Assembly (NCBI RefSeq): GCF_001854475.1
Contig: NZ_MNAN01000035.1
Coordinates: forward strand, 95,460 to 159,459
From: Pseudoalteromonas byunsanensis
Lineage (GTDB): Bacteria; Pseudomonadota; Gammaproteobacteria; Enterobacterales; Alteromonadaceae
DNA: 64,000 bases
Direction: 5' to 3'
Under the pieces are notes generated by a model. That model saw only the letters and a program-made list of their open reading frames with translations. It searched no databases and had not been told where the DNA came from. Made by a program: the position numbers and the translations under genes. Positions 7,492-16,003 of this stretch are shown one piece after another (position 1 is the stretch's first letter; every line of letters starts with the position of its first letter).

Positions 7492-10400
7492 TTACGCTTG
7501 TGCCATTTGCACTGCTTGTTCAATATCTACCGCAACCATACGAGAAACTCCAGGTTCTGCCATGGTTACCCCGGTCAACCGTCCAGCCATTTCCATGGCT
7601 ATCTTGTTATGGCTAATATATATAAATTGCACCGTTTGCGACATTTCTTCAACCAGACGACAAAACCGTCCAACGTTGGCATCATCAAGTGGCGCATCAA
7701 CTTCATCGAGCATACAAAATGGTGCAGGATTAAGTCTAAATATAGAAAACACCAATGATAATGCGGTCAGCGCTTTTTCTCCACCACTTAACAGATGAAT
7801 TGTCGAGTTTTTCTTTCCTGGAGGCCTTGCCATGATAGAAACGCCACTTTCAAGCAAGTCGTCACTGGTCAATTCTAGGTACGCACTGCCTCCACCAAAC
7901 ACTTTGGGAAACAACTCTGTCAAGTCTTCATTAACTTGATCAAAAGTTGATTTGAACCGTGTTTTGGTTTCTCGGTCGATTTTTTTGATAGCCCCCTCAA
8001 GGGTATCCAATGCCGCTGTTAGGTCCGCCAGTTGGGTATCTAAGTATTCTTTTCTATGTTTTGCCTGCTCAAACTCATCAATCGCAGCAAGGTTAACTGC
8101 ACCCAATTCAGACAAACTTTGGCTAACTTTGTTTAACTGTGTCTGGTGTGTTCCGTGTTGAGCATCATCACTAAGCTGATCCAACACACTTTTTAAGTTT
8201 TGTTGGAGCTCCTGCAAAGGTTCTAATGCTGCCTGTGCTTTGATCATTAAACCTTGCTCATCCAATTTAAGCTGCTGTAATTGTTCATTTAGTACTTGAA
8301 CTTCAGACTGCGCATTTTTCAAACTGGCTTGTTTTTCTTGCAGTTTAGCCTTTGCCTCTGTGAGCTGTTGTTGCAACTGTTCAAGCATCTTTTGCTGCTC
8401 TTCATGAGTTGCTAGTAGTTGAGCAATATTTTCATCGGCTTCGGCCAGTGGCTCTTGCAACATCATCTGCTCTTCCAACAACTCTTGCAGACGAGTTTGT
8501 CCCTGCTCAAGACTCTGCTGAAGATGCTCAGCTTTTGATTGGCTCAACTGCCAGTCGCTGTTAGTTTGTTGCTGTACGAGCTTTGCATCATGCAAATGCT
8601 GCTGTGCCTTTTGTTTGGCGGTTGAAGCAAGCTGCTGGGCATGTTTAGCCTGCGCAAACTGCTGTGCAAAGCTCTCAGCTTCTTGCTCAAGCTGCGCCAA
8701 GTGTTCATCACATTGCATTAACGCTTGCTGACAGTCCTGCTGTTTTTGTGCCTGTAACTCTTCTTTGGCTAACGTTTGTTGCTGTTGCACCTGCAATACT
8801 CGGCATTGCTCTTGCCATTGCACAACTTGTTCGTTGAGCATATCAATTCGAGTTTGTGAGCTGGCCATATCTTGAGCTAGCTGGTGAATTTGCTCTTTGT
8901 TTTGCTGTTGGACACGCTCGCTTTGTGCAAGTGTCACGTTGATCTCACTGAGTTCATTTTGTACTTGTTCTTGCTGACGCTCAAGCTCTGGCTGTTGGTG
9001 CTCAAGATCTCGCAACTTGGCATGTTGCAATAGTACGCTACTTCCCTGCTGAGCTTCCTTTAGACTTGCTCGCCAGTTTTTCCCGTACAAAGTACCTTGC
9101 ATATCAACCGCCATTAACCACTGACCATCAGGTTGATAAGGTTGACTACCTTCAAGCAACTGAATGTGATTTAGTAAAGCAGGATAACAGCCAGAGTCTA
9201 CCACTTTAGCCACACTACCATCTGGCAACTCACCTTCGAAAGGCCACACCGCGTCCTGGCTTTCATAGGAGGTTTGCTTAAGCTCTGTAAGACCCATCAA
9301 TGCTCGCTCAACGATGCTTTCGTAGCCTGGCTGCACGCGCAAAGAAGTCAAATAACTCTCTCCATCACTGCCGCTTTGTTCCGCCAGCACTTGCGTGAGC
9401 GCATTAATATTCGCAGTACAATTTGCATAGTCGGATTGGCAACTCTGAAAGCGTTGCTGTAGCTGCTGCTGTTGAGTTTGTAACTGAGTAAAGTGCTCAG
9501 AAAGCTCTTTTGCTTGGGACTGTAAACGGGCCATACTTTGCGCTTTACTGCTATAAGATTGACGCTGTTGCTCCAATTCCGCTTCTGGGTTTTGCAGTTC
9601 AAGCTGCGCAAGTTGCTCTAAACAGACCTGATACTTTTCTTGTTCATGGATCACAGACTGTCGAGCCTGTGATAAATTCTGCTGTGCTTGATGTTGCTGC
9701 TGCTGAGCCTTTGATTGCTTTGTTTGCAAAGCCTGCTGACGCGTTTCAAGTTCACTATAGCCCTCTAACAAAGATTGGTGTCTTTGTTCACATTCTTGGT
9801 ACTGTGCTTCGTAGAGCAGTACTTCTTCAACACTTTGCTGTAGTGTATCGTGATACTCATCGACCCGCTCTTTTTGCTGTGCTAGTAAGTGTTCTGCTTC
9901 TCGATAGGCTTGCTGCTGTTTATCTACCGCTTCTTGTAACGAACGCAATTTATCCATTAAATGAATTTTTTGCTGCTCGCTACGTGTTAATTCGGTATGG
10001 GTAGCATGGATGCTTTGCTGTTGGGCACTAACCCCATCGGTGATGTGTATCACTTGCCCCTCAAGGCTTGCCAGAACATCATCATGCCCACCATGGGCAT
10101 TATTTAAAAAATCCAGTTCTTGTGTGAGTTTCGCAATTTGTTCAGACTTTTGCTGTTGCTTTAGGTGTAACGTTTGCCACTTTAGCACCGCAAGTTCACC
10201 CTTTAAGGTACGCTCTTGTGCTTTTAAGCTGCGATACGATTTAGCATCCTCAGCTTGCAAAGCTAATTTGTCTAACTGTATCTGCAATTCCTGTCGCATA
10301 TCCAACAAGCGCTCTAGGTTTTCTCTGGTGCTCTTGATTCGAGTTTGTGTTTCTCTGCGCCGCTCTTTGTATTTAGAAACACCAGCGGCCTCTTCAAGAA

Positions 10401-10887
10401 AGACTCTCAGTTCCTGTGGTTTACTTTCAATGAGCCGAGAGATCATACCCTGCTCGATAATGGCGTAGCTACGTGGGCCCAACCCTGTGCCTAAGAAAAT
10501 ATCAGTAATATCTCGCTTGCGACACTTACTGCCATTTAAAAAATAGAGTGACTGTCCGTCTCTGGTAACCAACCGCTTTATCGCAACTTGATTTCTATCA
10601 GCCAAGGTTCCCGGTAACTTTCCAGCTGCATTGTCAAAAACCAGCTCTACTGAGGCTTGAGAGATGGCTTTACGATTAGTAGAACCGTTAAAAATAACAT
10701 CGGTCATTGCATCGCCACGCAGATTTTTTGCTGAGCTTTCACCCAGCACCCAACGCACCGCGTCAATCACATTGGATTTGCCGCAGCCATTGGGGCCGAC
10801 CACACAGGTCATTGGATCTGGAAATGGGATCTTGGTGGGCTCAACAAAGGATTTAAAGCCCGCCAACTTGATACTGCTTAACCGCAT
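7492..10887 (-). CDS. smc: chromosome partition protein SMC
   Basis: An ATPase that condenses and segregates the chromosome. The 1131-residue protein has the Walker A motif GPNGCGKSN at 31-39, two very long Gln/Glu-rich coiled coils, a hinge near the middle (about 480-590, around SYLTSLRVQPGYESIVERAL), the ABC signature LSGGEKALTAL and Walker B with the D-loop (MLDEVDAPLDDAN). It is a true SMC rather than MukB. No scpA or scpB is visible in the window. It heads the smc-zipA-ligA cluster. The high glutamine content creates many long shadow frames on the other strand that are not genes. Confidence 0.97.
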   Translation of the reverse strand: MRLSSIKLAGFKSFVEPTKIPFPDPMTCVVGPNGCGKSNVIDAVRWVLGESSAKNLRGDAMTDVIFNGSTNRKAISQASVELVFDNAAGKLPGTLADRNQVAIKRLVTRDGQSLYFLNGSKCRKRDITDIFLGTGLGPRSYAIIEQGMISRLIESKPQELRVFLEEAAGVSKYKERRRETQTRIKSTRENLERLLDMRQELQIQLDKLALQAEDAKSYRSLKAQERTLKGELAVLKWQTLHLKQQQKSEQIAKLTQELDFLNNAHGGHDDVLASLEGQVIHITDGVSAQQQSIHATHTELTRSEQQKIHLMDKLRSLQEAVDKQQQAYREAEHLLAQQKERVDEYHDTLQQSVEEVLLYEAQYQECEQRHQSLLEGYSELETRQQALQTKQSKAQQQQHQAQQNLSQARQSVIHEQEKYQVCLEQLAQLELQNPEAELEQQRQSYSSKAQSMARLQSQAKELSEHFTQLQTQQQQLQQRFQSCQSDYANCTANINALTQVLAEQSGSDGESYLTSLRVQPGYESIVERALMGLTELKQTSYESQDAVWPFEGELPDGSVAKVVDSGCYPALLNHIQLLEGSQPYQPDGQWLMAVDMQGTLYGKNWRASLKEAQQGSSVLLQHAKLRDLEHQQPELERQQEQVQNELSEINVTLAQSERVQQQNKEQIHQLAQDMASSQTRIDMLNEQVVQWQEQCRVLQVQQQQTLAKEELQAQKQQDCQQALMQCDEHLAQLEQEAESFAQQFAQAKHAQQLASTAKQKAQQHLHDAKLVQQQTNSDWQLSQSKAEHLQQSLEQGQTRLQELLEEQMMLQEPLAEADENIAQLLATHEEQQKMLEQLQQQLTEAKAKLQEKQASLKNAQSEVQVLNEQLQQLKLDEQGLMIKAQAALEPLQELQQNLKSVLDQLSDDAQHGTHQTQLNKVSQSLSELGAVNLAAIDEFEQAKHRKEYLDTQLADLTAALDTLEGAIKKIDRETKTRFKSTFDQVNEDLTELFPKVFGGGSAYLELTSDDLLESGVSIMARPPGKKNSTIHLLSGGEKALTALSLVFSIFRLNPAPFCMLDEVDAPLDDANVGRFCRLVEEMSQTVQFIYISHNKIAMEMAGRLTGVTMAEPGVSRMVAVDIEQAVQMAQA

Positions 10888-10941
10888 ATTGTTATTTTTA
10901 TCCGCTACTTAAATGAAAGATAGCAAAGTACATGATAAAAA

Positions 10942-11673
10942 TTAACTACCACGCTTAATGTTATCCAAAATAATGCCCGTTGCCATAGCAACATTTAGAG
11001 ACTCAGCTCCACCAAACGCAGGAATGGTGATAGGTGAATTAACATATTTACCTACTTGTTCGCTAATACCATGAGACTCGCTACCCATGACCAAAACGCC
11101 TTTGGCCTCAAATTGAGTGTTGTGAACACTTTTTCCGTCTAGATAGGCACCATAAATTGCGCCATCATAATGCGCTAAAAACTCGACCAGATTAGTTCGT
11201 ACTACATTCACTCGGACAAACGACCCCATTGTTGCACTGATCACTTTTGGATTAAGGTGATCAGCACATTCCTCGCTGAGCACAACTTGCTTAAACCCAT
11301 ACCAATCAGCAACGCGAATGATAGTCCCTAAGTTGCCAGGGTCTGATACACCGTCGAGCGCTAAAATCATGCCTGAGTTATCAACCGGTTGCGTGTCAGG
11401 AAATTTTACCACCGCAATTGCAGCATTGTTACTCGTTAACGTACTGGCTTTGGTTAAGCTATCACTATCCGCCTCAATGACGTTAACACCTTCTAACCGT
11501 GAACGGTATTGGGCGATGAACTCAGCGCTGGCATACAGCTGCTCGGCTGGCATATCCGCTGCCAGCAACTCCAATACATTCTTCTCCCCTTGTACCAGAT
11601 ACAAGCCGTGTTGTTTGCGATATTTTTTCTGTGCTAGAGCACGCAAGAGTTTTAGTTGATTTTTAGAGATCAT
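10942..11673 (-). CDS. TrmH/SpoU-family RNA 2'-O-methyltransferase
   Basis: A 243-residue SPOUT methyltransferase that would transfer methyl from S-adenosylmethionine to a ribose 2'-OH in rRNA or tRNA. The N-terminal substrate-binding part contains GLYLVQGEKNVLELL. The catalytic domain shows the three SPOUT motifs: DGVSDPGNLGTIIRVADWYG (motif 1, with the conserved Asn and Arg), LVMGSESHGIS (motif 2) and SLNVAMATGIIL (motif 3, the knot). It is related to RlmB and TrmH, but the exact target nucleotide cannot be assigned, so no symbol is given. It lies 54 bp upstream of smc on the same strand. Confidence 0.88.
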   Translation of the reverse strand: MISKNQLKLLRALAQKKYRKQHGLYLVQGEKNVLELLAADMPAEQLYASAEFIAQYRSRLEGVNVIEADSDSLTKASTLTSNNAAIAVVKFPDTQPVDNSGMILALDGVSDPGNLGTIIRVADWYGFKQVVLSEECADHLNPKVISATMGSFVRVNVVRTNLVEFLAHYDGAIYGAYLDGKSVHNTQFEAKGVLVMGSESHGISEQVGKYVNSPITIPAFGGAESLNVAMATGIILDNIKRGS

Positions 11674-12039
11674 AACAGCCCCGATAAATGAACAACGAAT
11701 TATACCTGAGGCAGAGAAGATTGCGAGAACTCAGCACTACGTTCACTTTTTGAAAACACTTAATAACTTACGCCGTTGCATACATAAAAAGTCGACACCA
11801 ATAGTGAGCTCTCGCTGATTCAACCTCAAATCAAAAGTAGAGATAAAAAATTAAAATTTTATTGACCCTAAAAAAGCAACGAACAATCTAAAAATGACAA
11901 AAAACCTATATAAATGAAAGCTCACTAAAAACTATTTAATTAATCAAAACAATTAATTCCTGTACCCAAAAAACATACATTGACGAACTAAAGTCAACGC
12001 GTTATTGTCCTGTGGAATTTTTTAAAAGGAGAATTAATC
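11674..12039. other. AT-rich intergenic region, divergent promoters
   Basis: This 366-bp stretch separates the divergently transcribed methyltransferase gene and the small secreted-protein gene. It becomes very AT-rich towards 12040. A TATATA box near 11909 and the strong AAAAGGAG site just before 12040 suggest a well-expressed downstream gene. No open frame or RNA gene was recognised. Confidence 0.4.
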
Positions 12040-12465
12040 ATGAAAAAAACCAGTATCGCTATTATTTTGTCAACATTAGCATTTTCATCATTCGCAAACG
12101 CTGCAGCTTTAGATGTAAGCATCACTGAAAAGCCACGCCCAGGTTTACCTCAGGCAAGATGGACTGATGTATATGTAGGCGAGCAAGGCACAGGTAATGC
12201 AAAGTTTGATTACACTGTTTCAAACTATTCGGTGTCGTTCAACTGGGTAACGAACGAAGGTGTAAGTGGCGGCTGTAATATTTATTATGATGTAAACAGA
12301 GACAGTTCAACTGACTTTGCTTATCAAACAGCTAAAAGAAGATATAACAACACCAAGCAAATATTAATGAATCTAAAAGCGGGTGATCATTTATTTATTC
12401 AATCTGCCTTCAGTAGTAACACTGCACCATGTGAAGTTACTTTAAAGCATAAAATTGGTCATTAA
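12040..12465 (+). CDS. small secreted protein, function unknown
   Basis: A 141-residue protein with a clear Sec signal peptide (MKKTSIAIILSTLAFSSFANA, cleavage about 21/22). The mature part of about 120 residues contains two cysteines (in GGCNIYYD and APCEV) that could form one disulfide in the periplasm or outside the cell. It looks beta-rich, for example VSNYSVSFNWVTNEG. No family is recognised. The gene stands alone between a divergent neighbour and a convergent subtilase gene, has a strong ribosome site (AAAAGGAGAATTAATC) and is followed directly by a strong terminator, all of which fits a real, well-expressed monocistronic gene. Confidence 0.75.
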   Translation: MKKTSIAIILSTLAFSSFANAAALDVSITEKPRPGLPQARWTDVYVGEQGTGNAKFDYTVSNYSVSFNWVTNEGVSGGCNIYYDVNRDSSTDFAYQTAKRRYNNTKQILMNLKAGDHLFIQSAFSSNTAPCEVTLKHKIGH

Positions 12466-12477
12466 TTTATTGACTAG

Positions 12478-12510
12478 AAAAGCGAGGCTGTGAGCCTCGC
12501 TTTTTATTTT
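12478..12510. terminator. bidirectional rho-independent terminator
   Basis: The hairpin GCGAGGCT GTG AGCCTCGC is preceded by AAAA and followed by TTTTTATTTT. It can end the small secreted-protein gene on the plus strand and the convergent subtilase gene on the minus strand. Confidence 0.9.
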
Positions 12511-12541
12511 TCTGTTATCTACAAATAATACTATCTATAAG

Positions 12542-15043
12542 TTATCTAAAAGTAGCAGTTACTTCTTCTGAGCAGATGTTTTCACCAACACAAATCTTAT
12601 AGACATACTGCTCTTGCGTGGCTTGACGAATGAAGTCACGGTATGTGCCTGTATTATCGGTTGTATCTATCTGCACACCGTCACGGAACACATCTACAGT
12701 CTCAGATGTCGCACCTTGATACGATAGCTCAATGCGCGCGTAGCCAAGACGTGTTTTGTTGGTACGCTTCACTTTAAGTTCTAGTGCCGCATCAGCAACA
12801 GTCACTGACTGAACGAGCGTGCTTGTTCTGCCACCCTCATCTGTTACGCTAAGCGATACATCATACGTGCCCGCTGCCGCATATGAATGCATAGGGTTTT
12901 GCTCATTAGACGTGTTGCCATCACCAAAGTCCCAAGCCCAACTTGCAATATCGTTATTTGCATCTGTACTGCTGTCAGTGAATGTTACATTTAACATATC
13001 TGCTGCATAGCTAAAGCCAGCTACAGGTTCAGCAGGTGCAACATCACCTAAGCCCGTTAACGTTAATGACCATTGGTTTAGCGTACCCACATCTTGAGCA
13101 TAAGTATCTTCTACACGTAACACCCAGTCACCCGTCGCCACTTCACCATTGAATGCATCTGATGCAAATGATTGATTGATGTCATCAGCACTACCACCAG
13201 CTTGATTATGCAATACCGCAGTTGTGCCCGAAGGGGATGTTAAGCTAACGATCAAGTCGCCAATATAAGTATGTGTGATGTCTAAGAAGGTGCTTGAACC
13301 AAAAATAGTTACCTCATCTGCAACCGTGATCACAGAAGTAACCCCTGCAGGGTCGTTATCTGGGATATCTGTGCTGGTGTCATTGCTGTAGTTAAACTCG
13401 CTAAGGCCCTGAGGATAGACGTATACAGAAACGGACTTAGTTTCTACTAGTTCACCACTAGTTGCTGTAACCGTGAATGTATAACTACCCCATTGTGTAT
13501 CTTGTGTGGTTGGTACCGTTAGTGCAAAACTTTGTCCTGGTTGAACGATTTCTGAGGACAACATTGCACCAGGCAGCTCACTTTCTACCGTCAACGCAAT
13601 CTCACCAGTCCAATCTGCTACAGACAACACATCGAAGTTGTAGTTTGCGCTTTCACCAGCGGTGATATCTTGCGAGCTTGGAGTCGCAGACAATCTAAAT
13701 CCTGGCTCTGGATCTGCCGCTTCGAGGGCATTCGCCACATTTAAACGCTTACCTGAAACAACTTTACCGTTAAGCGCTGCATTGTCATCTCCTGAGTCCA
13801 TTAACACAGCTTTTAACTCTGCAGTTGTAAGCGTCGGATTGACTGACAAGGTCAATGCAGCTGCACCAGCAACATGTGGTGTCGCCATAGATGTACCAGA
13901 ATAAGAAGAATAACCGCCACCTGGTACTGTCGACAAGATAGCAGAACCAGGCGCACCTAAGTCAACACTGGTTAGGCCCCATTGTGAGAAACTAGACATA
14001 TCATCGGTATGCGTGGTGCTTGCTACAGCTAATACTGACTCATGTTCATAACTTGATGGGTAATGTGGTGATGCATCATTATCTACCGCGCTGTTACCCG
14101 CCGCCGCAACAAATAAAATACCAGCTTCTTCAGATGCTGTAAGGGCATCAGCCAATGCTTGGCTAAAACCACCACCACCCCAGCTATTGTTTGAAACGCG
14201 AACATCAACACCCGCCTCACGCAAACCAACTAGATAATCAATACACTTGATTGCATCAGAAGTTGAACCACTGCCAGAGGCATCTAAGAATTTACAACCA
14301 ACAATAGAAACTTCATGGTTTACACCCACTACACCCGTGCCATCATTACCTACCGCACCAATGGTACCGGAGACGTGTGTGCCGTGACCTTGGTCATCCA
14401 TAGGGTCACCAGCGCCAGTGATAGCGTTAATGCCGTGAACATCATCAATATAGCCGTTGCCATCATTATCAATGCCATCTCCAGCAATTTCATTTGGGTT
14501 GACCCACATGTTAGCTGCAAGGTCTGGATGCGTGTGATCAACACCCGTATCAATCACACCGACGATAACATCACGACTACCAACAGAAATATCCCATGCT
14601 TCCGGCGCATCAATATCAGCATCCGCTGTACCACCTGTTTGACCTGTGTTGTGTAAACCCCATAGCTCGTCAAATCGTGCATCGTCAGGAATACCCATAA
14701 CGCTAACTTTGTAATCTGGCTCAGCATATTCAACAGCAGGGTGCTTACTTAGCATTGCAATTGCTTCTTTATGTGAACGCTTTTTATCTAATTTAAATTT
14801 GGCTAAACGACCTTGTAAAACATAGCGATATGTATCGTCGATTTCATCATTGTTAAGGTCAGAGATTTTAGCTGCGACTAGTTTTCGCGCCGAAATACGC
14901 TGCTCTTTTGTCGAGTCTTTTTTGTATACAACGATAAGTGCATCTTCAGCGGCTGTGATCGACGGCTGTGTGTCCATTGAAACTGTCGCTTGTGAAAGAC
15001 AAGGGATAAGTGCAAGTGTTAAAGCAGATAATTTTAATTTCAT
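12542..15043 (-). CDS. secreted subtilisin-like serine protease (S8) with P-domain and PKD domain
   Basis: An 833-residue exported protease. In order: signal peptide 1-19; inhibitor-type propeptide about 33-112; S8 catalytic domain with Asp165 (VIDTGVDH), His220 (GHGTHVSG), oxyanion Asn317 (AAGNS) and Ser385 (SGTSMATPH); an intermediate beta domain from about 470; a proprotein-convertase P-domain about 565-685 (DIPDNDPAG ... GDWVLRVEDTY); and a PKD domain about 690-765 (WAWDFGDGNTS). A C-terminal beta segment follows with two cysteines (YKICVGENIC). The frame runs 20 codons further upstream, but the ATG at 15043 begins a proper signal peptide and has GGAT before it. It lies next to, and is transcribed away from, the curli genes. 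Extracellular degradation is the likely role. Confidence 0.95.
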   Translation of the reverse strand: MKLKLSALTLALIPCLSQATVSMDTQPSITAAEDALIVVYKKDSTKEQRISARKLVAAKISDLNNDEIDDTYRYVLQGRLAKFKLDKKRSHKEAIAMLSKHPAVEYAEPDYKVSVMGIPDDARFDELWGLHNTGQTGGTADADIDAPEAWDISVGSRDVIVGVIDTGVDHTHPDLAANMWVNPNEIAGDGIDNDGNGYIDDVHGINAITGAGDPMDDQGHGTHVSGTIGAVGNDGTGVVGVNHEVSIVGCKFLDASGSGSTSDAIKCIDYLVGLREAGVDVRVSNNSWGGGGFSQALADALTASEEAGILFVAAAGNSAVDNDASPHYPSSYEHESVLAVASTTHTDDMSSFSQWGLTSVDLGAPGSAILSTVPGGGYSSYSGTSMATPHVAGAAALTLSVNPTLTTAELKAVLMDSGDDNAALNGKVVSGKRLNVANALEAADPEPGFRLSATPSSQDITAGESANYNFDVLSVADWTGEIALTVESELPGAMLSSEIVQPGQSFALTVPTTQDTQWGSYTFTVTATSGELVETKSVSVYVYPQGLSEFNYSNDTSTDIPDNDPAGVTSVITVADEVTIFGSSTFLDITHTYIGDLIVSLTSPSGTTAVLHNQAGGSADDINQSFASDAFNGEVATGDWVLRVEDTYAQDVGTLNQWSLTLTGLGDVAPAEPVAGFSYAADMLNVTFTDSSTDANNDIASWAWDFGDGNTSNEQNPMHSYAAAGTYDVSLSVTDEGGRTSTLVQSVTVADAALELKVKRTNKTRLGYARIELSYQGATSETVDVFRDGVQIDTTDNTGTYRDFIRQATQEQYVYKICVGENICSEEVTATFR

Positions 15044-15511
15044 TGTTGGGATCCATAATAAGTTATAGTCGTTCAGCATTGGCTTTTGCCAAAGGCTCAA
15101 CATCTCATGTAGCCTCAGTGACTGAGCCTACAGTTCATGAATTCCCACTTATCTAAAAAGTAACTATGAGTACTTGTGATCACTTCGTACGCACAATACT
15201 CAGTAATCAAAACATTAATTAAGCAACCTAATCAGAAAACACCAAAAATAGTGGTTCTGCAAGTACTTAGTCACAAAATCACAAAAACAGGTTAAAAACT
15301 TAAAATAAAACACAAAATTAACAATAATGTATTATGAATATTTGATGATGACTCACACTTTTTCGCCAGATTTCACTAAACAAAAAAAATGAAAAATATA
15401 AAGCGTTGATTTAAAACAGTTAATAATTCATTAAAATTTCGTATTTCTTATTTGGGAACACTTCTCTAATGTGAGGTACAAGGTTTGAGAATGAAGCAAA
15501 AGTGAAACAAA
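15044..15511. other. divergent promoter region of the subtilase and curli genes
   Basis: A 468-bp AT-rich spacer without genes. It contains two hairpins close to the subtilase start: TTGGC TTTT GCCAA (15079-15092), and a 10-bp stem with one mismatch, TGTAG C CTCAG TGA CTGAG C CTACA (15108-15132). The latter could be a 5' UTR structure or an operator. The curli side (about 15240-15480) is AT-rich with many A and T tracts, as is typical of heavily regulated biofilm promoters. No confident promoter boxes were assigned. Confidence 0.45.
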
Positions 15512-15979
15512 ATGCTAACAAAAGAAAAACCCTGTTATTTAACTAAAGCGCATATCCACAATGGTGCCTTTTGTATAATCACAGCCCTTTTCCTTTGTAG
15601 CCAGTTAAGTTTTGCAAACACTTCAGACCTAGTAGAGTCCCCCTTATCTTTGAGTATAAGCCCATCGTTGCAGGTGCATGCACAGCTACAAGCAACGATT
15701 AAGCAAAATGGAACATTAAATAAAGCAACGATAAATCAAATAGGCGACGACATAAACTTGGTGTCCCTTGTGCAATTGGGTTCAAACAACTTGGCCGATA
15801 TAACACAAGCGGGCGCTAACAACAGCGTTAACTTAATTCAGTATGGCGATAACAATTTTACCTCCATAGTGCAGCAAGGTGACGCCAATATCGTCAATTT
15901 AACGCAACTTGGTGAGCAATCTTTGCTGATCCATCAGCTTGGTAGTGACATGGTGCTCAACATTAGCGTTACAAAATAA
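15512..15979 (+). CDS. csgB: CsgB-like curli minor subunit / nucleator
   Basis: A 155-residue exported protein with an N-terminal signal region ending about SQLSFA/NTSDL (residue 36). The rest is made of about five curlin repeats of 20-23 residues in the pattern IxQxGxxNxAxIxQ, for example ATINQIGDDINLVSLVQLG and ADITQAGANNSVNLIQYG. In curli systems the minor subunit nucleates polymerisation of the major subunit at the outer membrane. Position directly before the long curlin (24 bp) and similar length to E. coli CsgB (151) support the assignment. The ribosome site is weak (GTGAAAC), consistent with low production. CsgB versus a second CsgA is an inference from order and size. Confidence 0.82.
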   Translation: MLTKEKPCYLTKAHIHNGAFCIITALFLCSQLSFANTSDLVESPLSLSISPSLQVHAQLQATIKQNGTLNKATINQIGDDINLVSLVQLGSNNLADITQAGANNSVNLIQYGDNNFTSIVQQGDANIVNLTQLGEQSLLIHQLGSDMVLNISVTK

Positions 15980-16003
15980 TAATGATTAACGAAGGAAACT
16001 ATC

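Noticed and set aside
7498..10912. Long plus-strand ORFs opposite smc, up to 164 codons
   Set aside because: They are shadows of the Gln-rich coiled coil; no ribosome sites and no recognisable domains.
10942..11673. Recent transfer of the TrmH-family methyltransferase
   Set aside because: The N-terminal part looked unusual, but base composition and context are ordinary, and no search was possible.
15044..15103. N-terminal extension of the subtilase
   Set aside because: The extra 20 codons would bury the signal peptide; ATG 15043 starts a standard one.
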